Source: Flavobacterium acetivorans (GTDB taxonomy: Bacteria; Bacteroidota; Bacteroidia; Flavobacteriales; Flavobacteriaceae). Taken from it: DNA of 64,000 nucleotides. Of this stretch, positions 33,634 to 42,990 are shown piece after piece. The notes below the pieces were generated by a model. The model saw only the letters and a list, made by a program, of their open reading frames with translations, was not told where the DNA came from and did not search any database. Both the position numbers and the translations under genes were made by a program. Where the stretch lies: NCBI RefSeq assembly GCF_020911885.1, contig NZ_CP087132.1:2046001-2110000 (forward strand). Reading direction: 5' to 3'. The stretch's first letter is position 1, and every line of letters starts with the position of its first letter.

Positions 33634-33645
33634 TATGCATGCATA
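33634..33645. promoter_or_regulatory. candidate MarR operator
   Basis: Perfect palindrome TATGCATGCATA, with two more matching outer pairs (33631-33648 with one mismatch pair). It lies 12 bases upstream of the -7 box, covering the -33 region. Confidence 0.5.
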
Positions 33646-33689
33646 ATAAATTAAAATTATTTTTATGTTAAAAAATATAAATATAAAAA

Positions 33690-33712
33690 AACTCCTCGTG
33701 AAAAGAGGAGTT
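33690..33712 (-). terminator. terminator after the acyl-CoA ligase gene
   Basis: 8-bp stem AACTCCTC/GAGGAGTT with a 7-base loop. On the minus strand it runs into seven T. It separates the ligase transcript from the marR-fadNAE promoter. Confidence 0.85.
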
Positions 33713-33785
33713 CGGTTTTGAAAAAATACTATATAAATCTTTTTTGCTGCTTATTTAATTTTTGAAAAATGAATGAAAAAATAGC

Positions 33786-35561
33786 TTAAGCGTATATTTT
33801 TTGGAATAAATCTTTATACTTATCCATTATTATTTTTCGTTTTAGTTTCAATGTAGGAGTCAATTCTCCACCTTCGATAGACCAAACTTCTGGTGTAAGT
33901 TCAAAACGCTTTATTTTTTCCCAATTTCCGAATTTTTCGTTTGAGTGATCGATTTCTTCTTGAATTCTTGCAATCACTTTTTCATTGGAAACAATTTCTT
34001 CGTTGCTATCTCCTATGTTGAACTTGTGAATGTTTGCCCACTCTTTTATGAAATCAAAATTAGGTTGAATGAATGCTGCAGGCATTTTTTGTCCATCGCC
34101 AATGACCATAATTTGATCGATGAAACGCGATTGCTTCATGGTGTTTTCAATAATTTGCGGCGCGATGTATTTTCCTCCAGAGGTTTTAAACATTTCTTTT
34201 TTACGATCGGTGATTTTGAGAAATCCTTCTTCGTCAATATTTCCTATGTCGCCTGTGTGAAAATAACCGCCTTGTAAAGCTTCAGCTGTTTTTTCTTCGT
34301 CTTTGTAATAACCCATCATAACATTAGGGCCTTTGCAAAGGATTTCCCCGTCTTCGGCAATTTTTACTTCTACATTATCGATTACTTTACCTACGGTTCC
34401 TACTTTGAATCCTTTGTTTCTCATGTCATTTACAGATATAACAGGAGAAGTTTCGGTTAAACCATAACCTTCCATGACAGGAATACCAGCTGCGGCAAAG
34501 ATTCTGGTTAATCTAGGTTGTAAAGCGGCACTACCAGAAACCAATAAATCCAAGTTCCCACCGAGACCTTCTTGCCATTTGCTGAAAATTAATTTTCGGG
34601 CAATTTTAAGTTGAAATTCATACCATGAACCATTGGCGCCATAAGGTTCATAACGCAATCCTAAATCGATTGCCCAAAAGAAGAGTTTCTTTTTGATGCC
34701 TGTTAGTTCTGTTCCTTTAGCATAAATTTTATCATATACTTTTTCGAGTAATCTGGGAACTGCTGTCATTACAGTAGGTTGTACTTCTTTTAAGTTGTCA
34801 CTGATTTTATCGATCGCTTCACCAAAATAAACCGAAACACCATAATATTGGTATAGATACAAAATCATTCTTTCAAAAATGTGACAAATAGGAAGAAAGC
34901 TTAAGGCGCGACTAGAACCGGCTTCGAACGGAATTCTTGAGGAGCTGCTTAATACATCTGAAACAATGTTTTTATGTGAAAGCATTACACCTTTAGGTCT
35001 TCCTGTTGTTCCTGAGGTATAAATAATGGTAGCTAAATCGTCAGTTTTGACATTGTTTTTTCTGTTTTCAACTTCTTGTTGATTGCTTTGATCTTCACCC
35101 AGAGCCAATAATTCTTTCCAGTTTTTGCAACCTTCAATGGTATTGAAACAATATACTTCTTTCAAATTAGGGACTTTATCTCTAATTAAGTTTACTTTTC
35201 GCAGTACTTCTTCGTCCGAAACAAAGCAATATATCGCTCCTGAATGATTTAAGATGTATTCATAGTCGTCTTCAGATATCGTAGGATATATGGGTACGGT
35301 TTGTGCCCCTGTTTGTAAGATACCAATATCCATAATATGCCATTCCGTTCTATTGTTAGTAGAAATTATGGCAATTTTATCGTCTTTTTGAACTTCCAAT
35401 CGCAAGAGTGCTCTGGAAATTGTATTGGATTTAGCGATGTATTCTTGGGTAGAAGTTTTCTCCCAAATACCGTTTTGTTTAGTTACCAGCGCATCTGGAA
35501 TCGAATTGTATTTATCTTGCTGGTAATACGGAAAATCAAAAAGTCTGGTTACTGAAATCAT
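33786..35561 (-). CDS. long-chain fatty acid-CoA ligase
   Basis: ATP-dependent acyl-CoA synthetase of the adenylate-forming superfamily, 591 residues. Motifs in order: IIYTSGTTGRPKGVMLSHKN (A3 P-loop), VMEGYGLTETSPVISVN (A5), YFHTGDIGNIDEEGFLKITD (A7) and RKKEMFKTSGGKYIAP (A8), plus a C-terminal Lys near the end. It resembles long FACS/FadD15-type enzymes. It would feed the neighbouring fadNAE operon but has its own transcription unit. Confidence 0.92.
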   Translation of the reverse strand: MISVTRLFDFPYYQQDKYNSIPDALVTKQNGIWEKTSTQEYIAKSNTISRALLRLEVQKDDKIAIISTNNRTEWHIMDIGILQTGAQTVPIYPTISEDDYEYILNHSGAIYCFVSDEEVLRKVNLIRDKVPNLKEVYCFNTIEGCKNWKELLALGEDQSNQQEVENRKNNVKTDDLATIIYTSGTTGRPKGVMLSHKNIVSDVLSSSSRIPFEAGSSRALSFLPICHIFERMILYLYQYYGVSVYFGEAIDKISDNLKEVQPTVMTAVPRLLEKVYDKIYAKGTELTGIKKKLFFWAIDLGLRYEPYGANGSWYEFQLKIARKLIFSKWQEGLGGNLDLLVSGSAALQPRLTRIFAAAGIPVMEGYGLTETSPVISVNDMRNKGFKVGTVGKVIDNVEVKIAEDGEILCKGPNVMMGYYKDEEKTAEALQGGYFHTGDIGNIDEEGFLKITDRKKEMFKTSGGKYIAPQIIENTMKQSRFIDQIMVIGDGQKMPAAFIQPNFDFIKEWANIHKFNIGDSNEEIVSNEKVIARIQEEIDHSNEKFGNWEKIKRFELTPEVWSIEGGELTPTLKLKRKIIMDKYKDLFQKIYA

Positions 35562-35922
35562 TATAAAAAGATTGAATTTTATTGCAAATTAATTAAAATT
35601 TAATAATAAAGATTGCTTTTTTAAATTTTAAATAGAAAAATTAAATTGCTACAGTTGTATTTTACGAAATCGATTTTTATGTAATTCTTATTTTCAATGT
35701 TCTTTCTGATCTGTTTATTTTTTTTGCACTTTATGTTTATAAAACACAGCTGTTGCAATTGGTTGGTTGCTAGTGGTATGTGGTTTTTTTTTGTTGTGTT
35801 TTATTTTTTTGTAGAACCGCTTTGTTAATTGTACTTTTCTATTTTCTAGTTTAAATTGAAACTAGACTGTATTAAAAAAGCGCTCTCTTTCGAGAACGCT
35901 TTTAGTATTTTAAAATAAAAAT
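35562..35922. other. gene-free stretch between purL and the acyl-CoA ligase gene
   Basis: Very AT-rich, 361 bases, no convincing frame. It holds the purL terminator (35876-35903) and a second small hairpin TCTAGTTT/AAACTAGA (35845-35866). An AAATCGATTT near 35670 has the centre of the LacI-type boxes found later but lacks their CTA...TAG ends. Confidence 0.6.
35876..35903 (-). terminator. terminator after purL
   Basis: 12-pair stem AAAAGCGCTCTC / GAGAACGCTTTT with one C-A mismatch and loop TTTC, 19 bases past the purL stop; T-run on the minus strand. Confidence 0.8.
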
Positions 35923-38900
35923 TTAGTTTTTATCGATCCATTTTCTGGCATTGACAAAGGCTTCATGCCAAGGTGAAACTTCGTCGTTTCTGTCTTTTGG
36001 ATAATGTGCCCAGTTCCATTGGAACGTAGAACGCTCAATGTGCGGCATCATTACCAAGTGGCGTCCTGTAGTGTCGCAAAGCATGGCAACATCATAATGA
36101 GAACCGTTAGGATTTGCAGGATAACCTTCGTACGCATATTTACCAACGATGTTGTAGTTTTCTTCACCCAGAGGCAATTCAAATTTACCTTCTCCGTGCG
36201 AAACCCAAACTCCCAATGTCGCTCTAGCCAAAGTAGATAACATCACCGACTTGTTTTCCTGTACTGTTACCGAAGTAAAAATACTCTCGTGCTTGTTGCT
36301 GTCATTGTGTAACATTTTTGGCATTTTTTCATGCTCTGAATGGATTAATTCCAATTCAACGAATAACTGACAACCGTTACAGATTCCAACAGATAAAGTG
36401 TCTTCACGTTTGAAGAAATTATCTAAAGCGGTTTTTGCTTTTTCGTTGTATAAAAAAGCTCCAGCCCAACCTTTGGCAGATCCTAAAACATCAGAGTTAG
36501 AGAATCCTCCAACAGCACCAATGAATTGAATATCTTCCAAAGTTTCACGCCCCGAAATCAAATCGGTCATGTGAACGTCTTTTACGTCAAAACCGGCCAA
36601 ATACATCGCATTTGCCATTTCACGTTCGGAATTACTACCTTTTTCACGGATAATTGCCGCTTTTGGTCTTGGCTTCGAATGGTCAATAATAGGAGCTTTA
36701 CCCGTAAAATGAGCGGGGAAAGTATAATTTAACGGTTGGTTTTTGTAATTGTCAAAACGCGCTTGCGCCATTCCGTTTTTAGATTGTTTTTGGTCTAATA
36801 AAAACGAAGTTTTAAACCAAACATCTCTGTATTTAGCGATGTCTAATTTACAAGGACCAAAATCTAAAGTAGCTTCTGTAGTTGCTGTTCCTAATTTGTA
36901 GAAGGCAACTCCATTTGCGTTTAATTTGCTTTCTAAACTTGCATCGTCTTTCGCTTGGAAAACAATTCCAATATTCTCAGCAAATAAATATTTAATGATG
37001 TCTTTTTCTTCAAAAACAGAGAAATCGATTTTCGCACCCAAATTCACATCGGCAAAACACATTTCTAATAAAGTAGTGATCAAACCACCGCTTCCGATAT
37101 CGTGTCCGGCAAGGATATTGTCTTCCAAGATTAATTCCTGAATGGTGTTGAATGCATTTTTAAAGAAAGCCGCGTCTTTTATCGTTGGCGTTTCATTTCC
37201 AATTGCGTTCAGGGTTTGTGCGAATGACGAACCACCTAATTTAAATTCGTCTTGCGACAAATTGATATAATAAATAGAACCACCGTCTTTTTGTAAAACG
37301 GGTTCCACTACTTTTTTGATATCAGTACAGTTACCCGCTGCCGAAATAATTACCGTTCCCGGTGCAATCACTTCGTCATTTGGATATTTTTGCTTCATAG
37401 AAAGCGAATCTTTTCCGGTTGGAATATTGATTCCCAATTCAATTGCAAAATCCGAACAACCTTGGACAGCAGCGTACAAACGAGCATCTTCGCCTTCGTT
37501 TTTACAAGCCCACATCCAGTTAGCCGAAAGGGAAATTCCTTTCAATCCGTCTTTAATCGGTGCCCAAACAATATTCGACAAAGATTCGGCAATCGCATTT
37601 CTACTTCCTGCAACCGGATCAATCAAAGCCGAAATAGGAGCGTGACCTATAGAAGTTGCGATTCCTTCTTTTCCTAAATAATCCAAAGCCATTACACCGC
37701 AGTTATTCAATGGCAATTGCAATGGTCCGGCCGTTTGTTGTTTGGCTACTTTTCCACCTACACAACGGTCTACTTTATTGGTCAACCAGTCTTTACAGGC
37801 AACCGCTTCTAATTGTAAAACTTGCTCTAAATAAGTCGAAATATTTTTTACTGAGTATTCTAATTCCGTATAATTGTAATCAACCGTTTTGTCAGTCATC
37901 ACCGTTTTTGGTGAACTTCCAAAGAAATCTTCCAAAGCATAATCCATCGGTTTAGCACCAGTAGTTTTTGATTCAAAAGTAAAACGGTGGTCTCCGGTTA
38001 CATCTCCCACCTGATACATTGGAGAACGCTCTCTATCAGCAATTCTTTGTAAAATGTCGATGTCTTTTTTACCAATAACCAATCCCATTCTTTCTTGCGA
38101 TTCGTTACCGATGATTTCTTTTGCCGAAAGCGTAGGATCGCCCACAGGCAATTTATCCAAATCGATTAATCCTCCTGTTTCTTCGACTAATTCCGAAAGA
38201 CAGTTTAAGTGTCCACCCGCTCCGTGATCGTGAATGGAAACAATTGGATTGTTGTCGCTTTCCACCAAACCACGAATGGCATTGGCAGCACGTTTTTGCA
38301 TTTCCGGGTTCGAACGTTGTATGGCGTTCAACTCGATTCCTGAACCGAAAGCTCCTGTGTCTGCAGAGGAAACCGCAGCACCGCCCATCCCGATTCTATA
38401 ATTTTCTCCACCCAAAATAACGATTTTATCGCCTTCTTGTGGTTTGTGTTTTATTGCTTGATCTAATTTTCCGTAACCAATTCCGCCTGCTTGCATGATT
38501 ACTTTATCATAACCAATTTTGCGGTCATTTTCCTGATGTTCAAAAGTAAGGACAGAACCGGTGATTAGCGGTTGCCCGAATTTGTTTCCAAAATCAGAAG
38601 CACCGTTTGAGGCTTTGATCAAAATATCCATTGGAGTTTGGTACAACCATTTTCTTTCTGCTACCGCATCTTCCCAAGGACGATTTTCTTCCAAACGAGA
38701 ATAAGAAGTCATATAAACAGCCGTTCCTGCCAATGGCAATGAACCTTGCCCACCAGCCAGACGGTCGCGAATTTCTCCTCCTGAACCCGTTGCAGCTCCG
38801 TTGAAAGGCTCTACGGTGGTTGGAAAATTGTGTGTTTCTGCTTTTAACGAAATAACCGAATCAAATTCTTTTACTTCGTAAAAATCAGGTTTGTCAGCGG

Positions 38901-39576
38901 TTTTTGGTGCAAATTGCTGCACTTTTGGCCCTTTTACAAAAGCCACGTTGTCTTTGTATGCCGAAACGATATCGTTCGGGTTTTCCTGAGATGTTTTCTT
39001 GATTAATTTAAAAAGAGAAGTTTCTTTTTCTTCACCGTCAATTACAAAAGTTCCGTTGAAAATTTTGTGACGACAGTGCTCTGAATTGGCTTGTGAGAAG
39101 GCAAAAATCTCAGAATCGGTTAATTTTCTACCTAATTTGGTCGATAAATTATCCAAGTATTCCACTTCTTCTAAGCTTAAAGCTAAACCTTCTTTTTTGT
39201 TGTAGCCATCAATATCTTCAATGTCCAGGATCGGTTCCGGTTGCACATTTATGGTAAAAATATCCTGATTTAATTCGGTATATTTTTGCGAAAGCATCGG
39301 GTCAAAATCCGTGAAATCTTGAGTTACTTTTTGAAATTCCTCTATTCGAATGATCCCTGAAATTCCCATGTTTTGGGTGATTTCAACGGCATTAGTACTC
39401 CAAGGCGTCACCATGGTGGCGCGAGGTCCAACAAAAAAATCCGTCAATACGGATTTTTCTATTTTATTTGAGTTGGCAAAAAGCCAGTTAAGTTTTGAAA
39501 TGTCTTGAGCCGAAATTTCGTTTTGCGTTTGTACTGCAAAAACAGTCTTGCTTTGGTTTTCAAAGAAATGGATCAT
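35923..39576 (-). CDS. purL: phosphoribosylformylglycinamidine synthase, large type
   Basis: Fourth step of purine synthesis: FGAR plus Gln plus ATP to FGAM. The single 1217-residue chain fuses an N-terminal PurS-like domain, the linker and two FGAM synthase halves (LKAETHNFPTTVEPFNGAAT, ATGSGGEIRDRLAGG, MGGAAVSS, IHDHGAGGHLNCLSELVEE) with a C-terminal class I glutaminase (GFSNSDVLGSAKGWA, nucleophile Cys in VGICNGCQLFVEL, and His/Glu in the last 60 residues). Length is slightly shorter than E. coli PurL (about 1295). Promoter TTTG-N20-TAAATTTG is seen upstream. Confidence 0.96.
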   Translation of the reverse strand: MIHFFENQSKTVFAVQTQNEISAQDISKLNWLFANSNKIEKSVLTDFFVGPRATMVTPWSTNAVEITQNMGISGIIRIEEFQKVTQDFTDFDPMLSQKYTELNQDIFTINVQPEPILDIEDIDGYNKKEGLALSLEEVEYLDNLSTKLGRKLTDSEIFAFSQANSEHCRHKIFNGTFVIDGEEKETSLFKLIKKTSQENPNDIVSAYKDNVAFVKGPKVQQFAPKTADKPDFYEVKEFDSVISLKAETHNFPTTVEPFNGAATGSGGEIRDRLAGGQGSLPLAGTAVYMTSYSRLEENRPWEDAVAERKWLYQTPMDILIKASNGASDFGNKFGQPLITGSVLTFEHQENDRKIGYDKVIMQAGGIGYGKLDQAIKHKPQEGDKIVILGGENYRIGMGGAAVSSADTGAFGSGIELNAIQRSNPEMQKRAANAIRGLVESDNNPIVSIHDHGAGGHLNCLSELVEETGGLIDLDKLPVGDPTLSAKEIIGNESQERMGLVIGKKDIDILQRIADRERSPMYQVGDVTGDHRFTFESKTTGAKPMDYALEDFFGSSPKTVMTDKTVDYNYTELEYSVKNISTYLEQVLQLEAVACKDWLTNKVDRCVGGKVAKQQTAGPLQLPLNNCGVMALDYLGKEGIATSIGHAPISALIDPVAGSRNAIAESLSNIVWAPIKDGLKGISLSANWMWACKNEGEDARLYAAVQGCSDFAIELGINIPTGKDSLSMKQKYPNDEVIAPGTVIISAAGNCTDIKKVVEPVLQKDGGSIYYINLSQDEFKLGGSSFAQTLNAIGNETPTIKDAAFFKNAFNTIQELILEDNILAGHDIGSGGLITTLLEMCFADVNLGAKIDFSVFEEKDIIKYLFAENIGIVFQAKDDASLESKLNANGVAFYKLGTATTEATLDFGPCKLDIAKYRDVWFKTSFLLDQKQSKNGMAQARFDNYKNQPLNYTFPAHFTGKAPIIDHSKPRPKAAIIREKGSNSEREMANAMYLAGFDVKDVHMTDLISGRETLEDIQFIGAVGGFSNSDVLGSAKGWAGAFLYNEKAKTALDNFFKREDTLSVGICNGCQLFVELELIHSEHEKMPKMLHNDSNKHESIFTSVTVQENKSVMLSTLARATLGVWVSHGEGKFELPLGEENYNIVGKYAYEGYPANPNGSHYDVAMLCDTTGRHLVMMPHIERSTFQWNWAHYPKDRNDEVSPWHEAFVNARKWIDKN

Positions 39577-39604
39577 TGTTGTGTAGTTTGTTGTATTTAC
39601 GCTG

Positions 39605-39636
39605 CAAATTTAGTTTAAATAAATAGTACGAGCAAA
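39605..39636 (-). promoter_or_regulatory. promoter of purL
   Basis: On the minus strand, TTTG (forward CAAA 39633-39636), a 20-base spacer, then TAAATTTG (39605-39612). This fits the Bacteroidetes consensus. The -7 box ends 28 bases before the ATG. No purine riboswitch was recognised. Confidence 0.65.
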
Positions 39637-39673
39637 TACGAAGTATAAACTATTTGATAAATTCAAAGAATTA

Positions 39674-39746
39674 AAAAACTACCGCAAATTCACAAATTAG
39701 ATTCATTTAGATAGCACGAAAAATTAGCAAATCTGCGGTAGTTTTT
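39674..39746 (-). terminator. long-loop hairpin after the beta-helix lipoprotein gene
   Basis: 13-bp perfect stem AAAAACTACCGCA / TGCGGTAGTTTTT around a 47-base loop. The loop ends (CAAATTCACAAATTAG, ATTAGCAAATC) look like the CCGCAAATT-type intergenic repeats I recall from Flavobacterium. It lies 10 bases past the 39757 stop codon. Confidence 0.6.
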
Positions 39747-39756
39747 AAACTCAAAC

Positions 39757-41271
39757 TTATTTCGGAAAAGGCATACTCTGGTAAGCACCCAAATCAGGAG
39801 GCGAAGTTCTCGTTTTGCCATTAATATCTAGCGGAATCAGATAAGCCGGATTCCCTTTTGCGAAAGCGGCAGAACTGTTGTCAATATTGAGCTTGTTTCG
39901 GGATGTATTATAAAATTTGGGATCTTTGTTTAAAATAATCCCATTGTAATGTGCCGCATCGGTTTCAAACTGATAATCAGGATCACTTGATGTAGTATTG
40001 AATTTTAAAAGACAGCTGTTGAATTTATAATTGAATGCGGCTGTGCTCTTTTTGCTCAAAGACAAGGCATTCGAATAAGAACCATAGATAATGCAATTAT
40101 TGAAAGTGGCTTGAGTCAGGTCTTTTGCTTCAGGTCTTGCGCCTAAACTATAATTGCTTACTGAAACAGCGACTTGTTTGGAACTGTTCCAGTTGTTATT
40201 GAAAGTGCAATGGCTAAAACTATAGTTGCCGCCATAGGAACAGTTTAAACTTGCCAGACCCGCATTGTTGATCACGATATTTTCCCCGTTAATTTTTGCC
40301 GTTTGGGCCAGAATTCCATAATTAGCTGAATTGTAAATTTGGGTGTTTTTGATGGAAACCGTAGTCCCGTCATTGTTTTGAATCAATAGCCCGATTGTGG
40401 CATTTTTGATGGTTAAATGATTTATGGAGTTGTTCGTGCTTCTGCTTGCGAGCCAAATGGTTCCCCATTGGCCAGGTATATTAGAATATTCGGGTTCCAA
40501 TCGATCGCCTTCAAAAACAACTTCGTTTTCTAATTGGCTTGTGGTTGATGTAGTTCCGTTTATGTTTAAAGAAGCGTTATTGCTTACAATTAATCCTGAA
40601 TTAGCATGAAAATGGACTCTGGCACCGGCATCAAAAACAGCTGTTTTTCCTTCGGGAACAGCTGCATAACCGTAAATTACATAGGGTTTGGTATTGGTAA
40701 AATGAAGCTCATTTCCGTTTATGGGATCATTTTCGTCCAGATAAAAACCGTCTATTTTTTTGTCGTCAATTGTTAGTGTTTCGGTAGTTCCGTCAGCAAA
40801 ACGTTTTGGGTATAGAAAAACAGCATCCTGAATCAGGGTTACCAATTCTACTTTTTGAAGATTTTCACCACTGTCAAACTGAATCTGGTCGGTGTACAGG
40901 AAATCGGTCGGATTGGCATCGGCAATATTGGCTGTGGTTTCTATGAAAATATACAGGCTGTCTTTGGCCAATAAATCTACATTGTTGAAAATTTTGCCGT
41001 TGGTTCCCTGCATCCCGTCAACGGTCATGCGGTATTTAGAATTCAATCCTTTGGCTAATTGGATAGTTGGAATACGAATGTCATTTTTGCTTTTATTGTA
41101 TACTTTTAAATGATAAGTGCTCGATCCGATATTGGTAAAAACGGTGTCCAAATAAATGGTGTCTTTTGAAAAAACCAAATCGCCAGTGTTGGCTACGGTT
41201 TCAAAATCGGAGCGACAGGAGTAAATGGAGTAGAATATCCCGATAAAAAGGAGTAAAGTGACAGCACGCAT
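39757..41271 (-). CDS. right-handed beta-helix lipoprotein
   Basis: A 504-residue lipoprotein. The ATG at 41271 gives MRAVTLLLFIGIFYSIYSC with lipobox Cys19; the longer frame to 41307 is rejected for that reason. The N-terminal third is a beta-sandwich-like region (DTIYLDTVFTNIGSSTYHLK) and the rest contains repeated Asn-rich rungs (INHLTIKNATIGLLIQN, IYNSANYGILAQTAK, FSHCTFNNNW), the pattern of a parallel beta-helix. No catalytic residues of pectate lyases were identified, so a structural or polymer-binding role is as likely as an enzyme. Confidence 0.75.
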   Translation of the reverse strand: MRAVTLLLFIGIFYSIYSCRSDFETVANTGDLVFSKDTIYLDTVFTNIGSSTYHLKVYNKSKNDIRIPTIQLAKGLNSKYRMTVDGMQGTNGKIFNNVDLLAKDSLYIFIETTANIADANPTDFLYTDQIQFDSGENLQKVELVTLIQDAVFLYPKRFADGTTETLTIDDKKIDGFYLDENDPINGNELHFTNTKPYVIYGYAAVPEGKTAVFDAGARVHFHANSGLIVSNNASLNINGTTSTTSQLENEVVFEGDRLEPEYSNIPGQWGTIWLASRSTNNSINHLTIKNATIGLLIQNNDGTTVSIKNTQIYNSANYGILAQTAKINGENIVINNAGLASLNCSYGGNYSFSHCTFNNNWNSSKQVAVSVSNYSLGARPEAKDLTQATFNNCIIYGSYSNALSLSKKSTAAFNYKFNSCLLKFNTTSSDPDYQFETDAAHYNGIILNKDPKFYNTSRNKLNIDNSSAAFAKGNPAYLIPLDINGKTRTSPPDLGAYQSMPFPK

Positions 41272-41409
41272 TTTGTTTTGTTTTTGTAAAAATAGGAAAA
41301 AACCCATTCTTAAGTGTAAGGATTTTGAATTAGAATGTAGAATAAGTATGGGATTTACTTTTTGTGTCTTATCTTTTATTTATTTTTACAATCGATTAAA
41401 ATAAATAGC

Positions 41410-41847
41410 ATGACATTCGATAAAGAAAAAATACTGGAATACTGCAATCGTATTTCTAAAAACACTTTGATGGAGACCTTAAATATAGAATATATTGATG
41501 CAGGCGAAGGTTTTTTGGTAGCCAAAATGCCTGTAAATCCTACTGTTCATCAGCCTATGGGATTGCTTCATGGTGGTGCTTCGGTGGCTTTGGCCGAAAG
41601 TGTGGGTAGTGCGGCTTCTTTTTTATTTATCAATCCGGAGCTTAGCGAAGTACGCGGAATTGAGATTTCGGCCAATCATTTGAAGGCAAAACGCAACGGG
41701 GAAGTGACTGCAACGGCAAAGATTATTCATCAGGGCAGTAGCATCCATCTGTGGGAAATTCGCATTACGGATGAAAATAAGAAATTGATTTCCCTTTGTA
41801 AGCTCACCAATATGATTTTGCCAAAAAGGAAAAAACAACAGGCATAG
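41410..41847 (+). CDS. hotdog-fold thioesterase, probable DHNA-CoA thioesterase
   Basis: A 145-residue PaaI/4HBT-type thioesterase. Seen are VHQPMGLLHGGASVALAES (HGG with the catalytic Glu/Asp region), GIEISANHLKAKRNGEVT and IHLWEIRITDENKKL. The start ATG at 41410 (MTFDKEKILEYC) is preferred over a frame extended to 41362. It lies 38 bases before an isochorismate synthase gene, so it may be the MenI step of menaquinone synthesis; that role is inferred from position. Confidence 0.82.
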   Translation: MTFDKEKILEYCNRISKNTLMETLNIEYIDAGEGFLVAKMPVNPTVHQPMGLLHGGASVALAESVGSAASFLFINPELSEVRGIEISANHLKAKRNGEVTATAKIIHQGSSIHLWEIRITDENKKLISLCKLTNMILPKRKKQQA

Positions 41848-41885
41848 ATTTTTATTAAAATTCAGACTTTAAATACCAGCTAAAT

Positions 41886-42950
41886 ATGATTGATTTTTTT
41901 ATAAAAGTAAAGCAGCAGCTAGCACAAAACTTACCTTTTGTGATTTATAGCAAGCCAGATAAAAAAAAGTTAATTGGTTTTTTTCAAAAGAACGATCATT
42001 TGTATTTTGCAGAGGATTTCAATGAAATAGGATTTGTTTTTGCTCCTTTTGATGGCAATCAGATGATTTTGATCCCTAGGAAGGAATCTGTAAAGTGGGT
42101 TACTGAACTTGATGTTTTTGAGGAGAAAGATTCTTTTTATTTTCCGTCGGTTGAAAATGATCAAGGGAAAGAAGATTTTGAGGCATTAGTTCAAAAAGGA
42201 ATTGAGGCGATAGAGGAAGGTCAGTTTAAAAAGGTTGTTTTGTCAAGAGAAGAAGTCCTTTCGGTCCCTAGTTTTGATTTGGTTACCGTTTTTGAAAAAT
42301 TAGTACGCGCCTATCCTACGGCTTATGTTTACTGTTGGTTTCATCCAAAGATTGGTTTGTGGATGGGAGCTACACCGGAACGATTGCTTAAAGCTAAGCA
42401 GAATAAGTTTTACACGATGGCTCTGGCAGGAACGCAAACTTTTAATAAGAATTCTTTAAACGTTAGTTGGGGAGATAAAGAGAAAGAAGAGCAGCAGCAC
42501 GTGACTGATTATATTTTGGACTCAATAAAAGAGGTAACCTCAGAAGTGGCGGTGTCAAGCCCTTATACTTTAAAAGCAGGTAATATCTTGCATATTAAAA
42601 CGGATATCGAAGGAATTATAAACAACGATTCCAATTTGAAAGAAGTGGTTTCTGTTTTACATCCTACGCCGGCGGTCTGTGGATTACCTAAGGCGGTTGC
42701 CAAAGATTTTATTTTGAAAAACGAAGGCTACGAAAGACAATATTATACCGGTTTTTTTGGGGAATTGAATTGTGAGTCTACCAATAAAGAAAAAACTAAA
42801 ACCGATTTGTTTGTCAATTTGCGATGCATGCAAATAAAAGGTAAAGAAGTACATTTATATATTGGATGCGGAATAACCAAAGATAGCGTTCCCGAGAAAG
42901 AGTGGGAGGAAAGCCGCAATAAAGCGATGACAATGAAAAGGGTTTTGTAG
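41886..42950 (+). CDS. isochorismate synthase-like chorismate-binding enzyme
   Basis: A 354-residue chorismate-utilising enzyme. The C-terminal catalytic domain (about 105-354) has KKVVLSREEVLSV, GLWMGATPERLLKA, MALAGTQTF, LHPTPAVCGLPK and GFFGELN, then GCGITKDSVPEKEWEESRNK. The pattern fits MenF/EntC isochorismate synthases better than anthranilate synthase. Together with the upstream thioesterase it suggests menaquinone synthesis. Other men genes are outside the window. Confidence 0.88.
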   Translation: MIDFFIKVKQQLAQNLPFVIYSKPDKKKLIGFFQKNDHLYFAEDFNEIGFVFAPFDGNQMILIPRKESVKWVTELDVFEEKDSFYFPSVENDQGKEDFEALVQKGIEAIEEGQFKKVVLSREEVLSVPSFDLVTVFEKLVRAYPTAYVYCWFHPKIGLWMGATPERLLKAKQNKFYTMALAGTQTFNKNSLNVSWGDKEKEEQQHVTDYILDSIKEVTSEVAVSSPYTLKAGNILHIKTDIEGIINNDSNLKEVVSVLHPTPAVCGLPKAVAKDFILKNEGYERQYYTGFFGELNCESTNKEKTKTDLFVNLRCMQIKGKEVHLYIGCGITKDSVPEKEWEESRNKAMTMKRVL

Positions 42951-42990
42951 AAGAAAGTAATAATAGCAATAAGTAATAAAGAATTGTAAA

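Noticed and set aside
35660..35685. AAATCGATTT palindrome in the gap next to purL
   Set aside because: It has the centre of the LacI-type boxes but lacks the CTA...TAG ends and lies far from any sugar gene; likely chance in AT-rich DNA.
37316..37955. Several plus-strand frames of 95-109 codons inside purL
   Set aside because: All are antisense to conserved FGAM synthase motifs and overlap one another.
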